Below, piece after piece: positions 14,217 through 18,507 of a stretch of DNA of 18,507 nucleotides. How positions within the stretch are numbered: position 1 is the first letter of the stretch; each line of letters opens with the position of its first letter. This stretch comes from UBA2862 sp045637485. GTDB taxonomy: Bacteria; Bacillota; Clostridia; Christensenellales; Aristaeellaceae. Under the pieces are notes generated by a model that did no database searches, had not been told where the DNA came from, and saw only the letters and a program-made list of their open reading frames with translations. The stretch covers positions 1 to 18,507 of the forward strand of contig JAZTZK010000009.1 of NCBI GenBank assembly GCA_045637485.1. The letters run 5' to 3'. A program made the position numbers and the translations under genes.

Positions 14217-14250
14217 TGGGGCGAAGCGAACATGCTTCGCCCCATTGTTG
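14217..14250 (+). terminator. Hairpin terminator after the Cys-rich protein gene
   Basis: TGGGGCGAAGC (14217-14227), loop of 6, GCTTCGCCCCA (14234-14244), then TTGTTG. An 11-bp perfect stem with a poor T-tract. Confidence 0.7.
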
Positions 14251-14275
14251 ACCATATTAGCGGGGCCTTGCTGCG

Positions 14276-14304
14276 TTGACTTTTTTGGCTGATTCTGCTA
14301 TACT
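14276..14304 (+). promoter_or_regulatory. Sigma-A promoter upstream of the active NodB-like gene
   Basis: TTGACT (14276-14281) and TATACT (14299-14304), 17-bp spacer, with TG placed for an extended -10 (TGCTATACT). Predicted start about 14311, giving a leader of about 120 nt. Confidence 0.85.
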
Positions 14305-14306
14305 GG

Positions 14307-14400
14307 ATGCGTCATCCGGGAATATTCCCGTCGCATTGCGCCAATGACAGATCGACGGATAAGATGGCGGGATACGCCCGTGGACTTATCCGTTTTGTTC
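14307..14400 (+). promoter_or_regulatory. Structured leader with internal terminator-like hairpin
   Basis: A perfect 14-bp palindrome CGGGAATATTCCCG (14317-14330) is followed by ACGGATAAG (14355-14363) pairing with CTTATCCGT (14385-14393), ending in TTTTGTT (14393-14399). The second hairpin looks like an intrinsic terminator inside the 5' leader of the gene at 14432. A competing pair CGCCA/TGGCG (around 14339-14343 and 14365-14369) is possible. It could be an attenuator or the end of a short RNA of about 90 nt. It matches no riboswitch class I recognise. Confidence 0.4.
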
Positions 14401-14431
14401 ATTCAGGATCAATGACACAGAGGACACAGCT

Positions 14432-15625
14432 ATGGCAAGTCAAAACAAAAGACCCATCTTCTCCCGGGCGCGACAGCGCTCGATAGACCGTAAGCGGCTC
14501 ATCATCATCGGCGGTGCGGCAGCGGCGCTGGTGCTGGTCGTGGCGCTGGCGCTGCTCCTGCCCAAGGGCAACGCACCGGACCAGGCGGTTTCCAAGCCGG
14601 TGGAGGGCCCCCTGCAGGCGGAGGGTGAGCCGCTGGTGCCGCTGGTCAGTCCCACGCCCACGCCTGAGGCGACGCCGAAGCCGACGCCTGAGCCGGAGGC
14701 CGTGAATCCCCAGCGTGCGGCCACGCGCCCCACGCCCACGGCCGAGGGCTTCATGCCCGTGTTTACCAAGGCCACTACCGAGGAAAAGATCGTCGCCATC
14801 ACCGTGGACGACTGCTTCCAGGCGGATAATCTGAAGCAGATCGTGGACAAAGCCATCGAGGTGGGCGGCAAGCTGACGATCTTCCCCATTGGTCAGAATG
14901 CAATCAAAAAGGCCCAGAGTGAAATCCTCAAATATGCCTGGGAAAACGGATTTGAGCTGGAAAATCACACTTATACCCACAACGGCCTTTTCGCGTGCAG
15001 CGACGAGGAGCTGGCTGAGGAGGTTTACAAGCAGCAGCTGGCCCTCAGTTACATACTGGGTGTGAACTACCACTGCCACTTCCTGCGCCCCAGGGGCGGC
15101 GACGCCCGGGGAGACCAGCGCATGCAGATGTATGCCAGGCAGCTGGGATACTACGGCATCGCCCATTGGTCGACCTCCGGCTCGGCCAACAACGCGAAGA
15201 TCGCCAAGGGGCTGGAGCCGGGCGCGATCTACCTGTTCCACACCACCGACAAGGACCTGGAGAAGCTTCTGAAGTTCATCCCCTGGGTGGTGGAGCAGGG
15301 CTATCAGCTGGTGACGCTGAACGAGATGTTTGGCTATCCCACCAATGAAACCTCCGAGCTGACCACACCGGTCAATGAGCAGGCGATTCCCCGGCTGGAG
15401 CCCTACGATATGGTGTATGTGCCGCTGAAGAAGACCGCCTACAGCTGGGAGGCATACCTGCTTCAGGAGAAGCTGATTGCCATGGGCTATATGACCGGGA
15501 CGCCCGACGGCGTCTATGGGGATGGCTGCGTGTCGGCGGTCATGGCTTACCAGAAGGACCACGGTATGGAGCAGACCGGCGAAGCAGATGCCGACCTGGT
15601 GCGAATCATACTGGAGGGCGTCTGA
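14432..15625 (+). CDS. Membrane-anchored polysaccharide (peptidoglycan) deacetylase, NodB family, with PG-binding domain
   Basis: A 397-residue paralogue of the protein at 11013 with the same plan: basic N-terminus, membrane helix (about 24-45), linker with Thr-Pro repeats (about 72-105), NodB domain (about 112-310) and PG_binding_1 (343-394). All NodB motifs are present: motif 1 TVDD (D126, D127), motif 2 HTYTH (H179, H183), motif 3 with R219 (LRPRGG), and motif 5 LFH (H270). The family removes N-acetyl groups from wall polysaccharides with a zinc ion, outside the membrane; PdaA-type muramic acid deacetylases are relatives. Substrate (GlcNAc or MurNAc) is not decidable here. AGAGGA lies 8 nt before the ATG. 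dUTPase follows one base after the stop. Confidence 0.9.
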   Translation: MASQNKRPIFSRARQRSIDRKRLIIIGGAAAALVLVVALALLLPKGNAPDQAVSKPVEGPLQAEGEPLVPLVSPTPTPEATPKPTPEPEAVNPQRAATRPTPTAEGFMPVFTKATTEEKIVAITVDDCFQADNLKQIVDKAIEVGGKLTIFPIGQNAIKKAQSEILKYAWENGFELENHTYTHNGLFACSDEELAEEVYKQQLALSYILGVNYHCHFLRPRGGDARGDQRMQMYARQLGYYGIAHWSTSGSANNAKIAKGLEPGAIYLFHTTDKDLEKLLKFIPWVVEQGYQLVTLNEMFGYPTNETSELTTPVNEQAIPRLEPYDMVYVPLKKTAYSWEAYLLQEKLIAMGYMTGTPDGVYGDGCVSAVMAYQKDHGMEQTGEADADLVRIILEGV

Positions 15626-15626
15626 C

Positions 15627-16154
15627 ATGGCCGGCGTGGCGCGATTTATGCACGTCTCGCCCCGACGCTTTTGCGCGGACTGGCAGGACGTCTTTGCAGA
15701 CGCGGCGATCCCGGAGCTGCCGCCGCTGCCCCGTCGGGCCACGGCGGGCTCTGCGGGCTATGACTTCTTTTCCCCGTTGGCCTTCAGCCTGGCGCCGGGC
15801 GAGAGCCTGCGCATACCCACGGGTGTGCGCGTCCGCATCGACGACGGCTGGGTGCTGATGCTGTTTCCAAGGAGCGGCCTTGGCTTTAGGTATCGGCTGC
15901 AGCTGAACAACACGGTGGGCATCGTGGACGCGGACTACTTCGGTGCGCGCAACGAGGGGCACATATTCGTCAAGCTGTTCAATGCCGGAGACCGAGCCAT
16001 CTCGGTGGAAACCGGCGAGGCCTTCGCCCAGGGGGTGTTCCTGCCCTTCGGGTTGACCGATGACGATGATGCCTGTGGCGAGCGTACCGGGGGCTTCGGC
16101 AGTACGGGAGCAAAGGGAACAGAGGCGCGGGATGTCGGCGCTTCCGGACGGTAA
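15627..16154 (+). CDS. dut: dUTP diphosphatase (trimeric dUTPase family)
   Basis: A 175-residue cytoplasmic enzyme converting dUTP to dUMP and pyrophosphate. All five trimeric-dUTPase motifs are visible: 1, AGSAGYDF (40-47); 2, PRSGLG (81-86); 3, NTVGIVDADYFG with catalytic-position D101 and Y104; 4, GEAFAQGVFLP with Q135; 5, RTGGFGSTG (153-161). Motif 3 is followed by a short extra stretch (ARNEGHIFV) in place of the usual GE. The N-terminus carries about 30 residues more than the core enzyme. The ATG at 15627 is one base after the deacetylase stop with GGAGGG about 9 nt upstream; an ATG eight codons further in is possible. Probably co-transcribed with the deacetylase. Confidence 0.93.
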   Translation: MAGVARFMHVSPRRFCADWQDVFADAAIPELPPLPRRATAGSAGYDFFSPLAFSLAPGESLRIPTGVRVRIDDGWVLMLFPRSGLGFRYRLQLNNTVGIVDADYFGARNEGHIFVKLFNAGDRAISVETGEAFAQGVFLPFGLTDDDDACGERTGGFGSTGAKGTEARDVGASGR

Positions 16155-16199
16155 CCAATAACCACAGTATTTATTTTATAACGGAAGGAAGGGTTCACT

Positions 16200-17099
16200 A
16201 TGAACACGACACTGGTCGTAATGGCGGCGGGCATGGCATCCCGTTACGGCGGCAACAAGCAGATTACAGGGATGGGGCCCAACAATGAGATCCTGTTGGA
16301 GTATTCCGTGTGCGACGCGATTCGCGCGGGCTTCAACAAGGTGGTTTTCATCATTCGTCCGGACATGCTGGAGGATATGAAGCGCATCTGCGGAGACAAG
16401 CTCTCAAAGAAGATCGCGGTGGAATACGCTTTCCAGGACTACAGCTCTCTGCCGGATTGGTACGCGGTGCCGGAAGGCCGGGTCAAGCCCTTTGGCACGG
16501 TACATGCCGCGCTGTGCGCCCGCGCCTGTGTAAACGAGCCCTTCGCCATCATCAATGCCGACGACTACTACGGTGTGGATTCCTTCCAGAAGATGCACGA
16601 CTTCCTGGTGAAGCGCTCTGCGCCTGAGAAGGCCGCCATGGTGGGTTATCGCCTGAAAAATACCGTCAGCATCCACGGCGCGGTCACCCGCGGCGTTTGC
16701 AAGGTGGTTGACGGGCGCATGGTGGACGTGGACGAGGTCGCGAAGATCCGCCTGTACGCGGACGGCCACATCGCCGATACCTCTGCCGGTGAGCCCGGGG
16801 TCGAATTGGATCCGGACGCGCTGGTCTCCATGAACTTCTGGGGCTTCCACCCGGCCCTGTTTGACGGCATGCAGCGCTATTTCGAGGCATTCCTGAAGAA
16901 AGCCGATCCCGCTGACATCAAGTGCGAATGCCTGCTGCCCGTGATGGTGGACAGCATGCTCAAGGGCGGCGAGATCACCGTGGACATGCTGGAAACCGAG
17001 GCGATATGGTTCGGCGTGACCTACAAGGAGGATCGCCCCCTGGTCCAGAAGGCGCTGCTGGAGCTGCACGCCAAGGGCGTCTATCCCGAGAAGCTGTAA
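16200..17099 (+). CDS. Sugar-phosphate nucleotidyltransferase-like protein
   Basis: A 299-residue GT-A-fold nucleotidyltransferase. The nucleotide-binding signature AAGMASRYGGNKQ is at residues 9-21, a variant of the GxGTRxxPxTK motif of NDP-sugar pyrophosphorylases, and the metal-site block NADDYYG starts at N119. Other family blocks: YSVCDAIRAGFNKVVFIIRPD, KPFGTVHAALCAR and SMNFWGFHPALFD. It likely joins a sugar phosphate to an NTP; the sugar cannot be named, and gut-Firmicute homologues of this kind are mostly uncharacterised. GGAAGGAAGGG lies 7 nt or more before the ATG, and 45 bp separate it from dut. A strong hairpin follows the stop. Confidence 0.88.
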   Translation: MNTTLVVMAAGMASRYGGNKQITGMGPNNEILLEYSVCDAIRAGFNKVVFIIRPDMLEDMKRICGDKLSKKIAVEYAFQDYSSLPDWYAVPEGRVKPFGTVHAALCARACVNEPFAIINADDYYGVDSFQKMHDFLVKRSAPEKAAMVGYRLKNTVSIHGAVTRGVCKVVDGRMVDVDEVAKIRLYADGHIADTSAGEPGVELDPDALVSMNFWGFHPALFDGMQRYFEAFLKKADPADIKCECLLPVMVDSMLKGGEITVDMLETEAIWFGVTYKEDRPLVQKALLELHAKGVYPEKL

Positions 17100-17116
17100 A
17101 TTTATCGGATTGCTGT

Positions 17117-17160
17117 CCCCCCTGTCCGCATAGAATCAGGCAGACAGGGGGGTTGTTTTT
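17117..17160 (+). terminator. Intrinsic terminator overlapping the next gene's translation start
   Basis: CCCCCCTGTC (17117-17126) pairs perfectly with GACAGGGGGG (17143-17152) and is followed by TTGTTTTT (17153-17160). The G-run of the 3' arm is also the best ribosome-binding site for the TTG start at 17159, which lies in the T-tract. Confidence 0.87.
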
Positions 17161-18175
17161 GAAGCACCTGAAATGGTTGGGCGGCCTGGCCGCGATGGCG
17201 TTGCTGCTGTCAAAGCCCCAGGCGGCGTCAAAAGGAGCGGCGGAAGCGCTGGTTCGGTGGTATGCGTCGGTAGCGCCGGCGCTGTTTCCGTTTTTGGCGC
17301 TGATGCCGCTTTTGACCTGCGGCGAGGCGGTCGAAGCCTATGAGAAGCTGTTGGCCAGGCCCATGAGGGCCTGCTTCAGGCTGCCCGGAGCCGCTGCGCC
17401 GGGGATGATCGTCGGCATGGCGGCAGGAACGCCCGCGGGGGCCCTTGTGGCGAGGAACGTCGCCGCCGGAGCCCGTATGAATCGCGGCCAGCTGCAAAGG
17501 CTGGTCGCGGCCGTCGCTGGTTTCAGCCCTGCTTTTTTGGTTGGCGGCATCGGCGTCGGGATGTTGAACAGCGCCGGGATGGGATGGAGGCTGTGGGAGG
17601 CGCAGCTGTTGACCCAGATCATACTGATGATATTGCTTCGCGGCGCATGGAAAAGGCGCTTAGAGGGCATCGAAGCCGTCGGCGGAGCGGTCGATGATCG
17701 GCCGATTGGTGGGGCGGTTATGGGCATACTGACGATCTGCGGGTATATGACGCTGTTTGGCGCGCTGGCCGGCGCGCTGGGCGAATGGGTCGGTCAGGGA
17801 CCGGCGGATGTCCTGGTCTGCCTGCTGGATGTGCCGTCGGGAGCGCTTCGGGTATCGAAGCTGGCGATGCCGGAGGAGATCAGGCTGCTCTTGCTGGCGG
17901 GGATGTGCGGGTTCGGCGGGATGTGCGTCATCGCCCAGAGCCTTGGAGCGCTGAAGGGATGCGGCGTAGGCGCAGGGGCGTATGTGGGCATTCGAGTTCT
18001 GGCAGGGGCGATCGAAGCGGGCTGCATGGCGCTGCTGCTGAAGCTGCCGCGGCTTATGGCCGGGGACATCATCGAGCCGATTCGGGAAAAACCGATGGCC
18101 GCAGCAATGCTTATCGCCGCAATACTGGCATGTCCGGTGCTGGTAAAGCATTTTAAAGCCATTTCTCAATGTTAA
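17159..18175 (+). CDS. YlbJ/SpoVV-like sporulation membrane protein (nucleoside-recognition/Gate domain)
   Basis: A 338-residue very hydrophobic protein, about eight membrane segments. The pattern LFPFLALMPLLTCGE, then PGAAAPGMIVGMAAGTPAGALVARNVAAG, then GFSPAFLVGGIGVGMLNSAGMGWRLW follows the layout of YlbJ (SpoVV), where FPF, GYPxGA and the NNxGPAF-like turn are conserved. In Bacillus, SpoVV moves dipicolinic acid across the outer forespore membrane. Here the central motif is G-T-PAGA and the protein is shorter than the roughly 400-residue Bacillus protein. The start is uncertain: TTG at 17159 has GGGGGG 6 nt upstream and yields the N-terminus MKHLKWLGGL; the first in-frame ATG is 17195. No clear promoter was found. 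The alternative is a general Gate-domain transporter. Confidence 0.7.
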   Translation: MKHLKWLGGLAAMALLLSKPQAASKGAAEALVRWYASVAPALFPFLALMPLLTCGEAVEAYEKLLARPMRACFRLPGAAAPGMIVGMAAGTPAGALVARNVAAGARMNRGQLQRLVAAVAGFSPAFLVGGIGVGMLNSAGMGWRLWEAQLLTQIILMILLRGAWKRRLEGIEAVGGAVDDRPIGGAVMGILTICGYMTLFGALAGALGEWVGQGPADVLVCLLDVPSGALRVSKLAMPEEIRLLLLAGMCGFGGMCVIAQSLGALKGCGVGAGAYVGIRVLAGAIEAGCMALLLKLPRLMAGDIIEPIREKPMAAAMLIAAILACPVLVKHFKAISQC

Positions 18176-18287
18176 ACGACGGTAAAAAGACGCGGTTAAG
18201 TGGATGTTTTCAGTGAAAATACCATATATTGTGGCCTGTGACGAAAATGACCACAAGTACGTCATCAAATCATAACAAATAAAGTGC

Positions 18288-18316
18288 TTGACAAATGCCG
18301 GGTCCTTTGATATAAT
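18288..18316 (+). promoter_or_regulatory. rRNA operon promoter, full consensus
   Basis: TTGACA (18288-18293), 17-bp spacer, TATAAT (18311-18316): both hexamers perfect. The upstream stretch AAATCATAACAAATAAAG (about 18267-18284) is A/T-rich like an UP element. It lies 110 bp after the last coding region; no terminator for that gene was found in 18176-18287. Confidence 0.92.
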
Positions 18317-18507
18317 AACAAAGCTGTCAGCGAGACAGGGTCAAAACCCCAAGTCGAGCGGGCAGCGAGCGAACCTTGAAAACGATACAGAGGAAACGAG
18401 TACAGGTCTTGCGGACTTGCGAAGATAGCCGAGAGGCAGGAGCGAGGAAGCGAGACGAACAGTCAGAATTCTATGAGTAAAACGCCATGACGAAACGGGA
18501 AAGCGGA
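18317..18507 (+). other. 5' leader of a second rRNA operon (16S outside the window)
   Basis: The transcript would start near 18323. CTGTC/GACAG (18324-18328/18334-18338) forms a small hairpin. AACCTTGAAAAC (18372-18383) matches the boxA-type antitermination word seen in Clostridia rrn leaders and spacers. The rest is purine-rich and non-coding, resembling the style of the 23S-5S spacer at the other end of the window. The 16S gene should begin beyond 18507. Confidence 0.8.

Noticed and set aside
14344..14415. 23-codon ATG frame inside the leader of the active deacetylase gene
   Set aside because: No Shine-Dalgarno upstream and it runs through the terminator-like stem; no reason to prefer it over chance.
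16922..17158. Longer version of the YlbJ-like gene starting inside the nucleotidyltransferase gene
   Set aside because: The extension is a shadow of the upstream gene and crosses a strong intrinsic terminator; the TTG at 17159 has a good ribosome-binding site.

Overview
The window reads as chromosomal DNA of a fairly GC-rich member of the Clostridia (Bacillota). The reasons are Firmicute-style AGGAGG ribosome-binding sites, near-consensus sigma-A promoters with 17-bp spacers throughout, Clostridia-like rRNA signals, and two genes with a spore flavour (a BclA-C-like surface protein and a YlbJ/SpoVV-like membrane protein). A Christensenellales-like lineage would fit the GC content and the non-lipoprotein substrate-binding protein, but that placement is a guess.

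Layout: the window is the segment between two rRNA operons in the same orientation. It opens with the 3' end of a 23S gene (1-270), an unusually long spacer, 5S rRNA (626-742) and a terminator. It closes with a perfect-consensus rrn promoter (18288-18316) and the start of the next rRNA leader. Between them nearly everything is on the plus strand: an RNA 2',3'-cyclic phosphodiesterase (thpR) and a small membrane peptide; one minus-strand gene for a secreted NlpC/P60 hydrolase with Ig-like domains; a complete branched-chain-type amino acid ABC transporter operon (livJ-H-M-G-F); a ferritin-like helical protein; a two-component system (OmpR-type regulator and PAS/HAMP kinase) followed 14 bp later by a membrane-anchored NodB-like protein; a LacI-family regulator; a Cys-rich surface protein; a second NodB-like protein with an intact active site; dUTPase; a sugar-phosphate-type nucleotidyltransferase; and the YlbJ-like membrane protein.

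Two parts deserve most attention. First, the NodB-like protein in the two-component operon has lost almost the whole metal site (D to E, H to R, H to T, and the motif-5 H to K), while its paralogue 2.1 kb downstream, with the same TM / Pro-rich linker / NodB / peptidoglycan-binding layout, keeps every motif. The inactive copy is co-transcribed with a histidine kinase that has almost no extracytoplasmic domain. It could therefore be a wall-binding sensor or regulator subunit rather than an enzyme. Second, the 450-bp region before livJ appears to hold a complete hidden regulatory unit: an upstream promoter, a perfect 8+8 operator-like palindrome at the predicted start site, a 30-codon leader ORF with a strong Shine-Dalgarno, and overlapping alternative hairpins ending in a terminator, all before the proximal livJ promoter.

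Long inverted repeats punctuate nearly every transcription unit, and in two places the terminator's 3' arm also supplies the ribosome-binding site of the next gene. No CRISPR array, tRNA, transposase or phage gene was seen.
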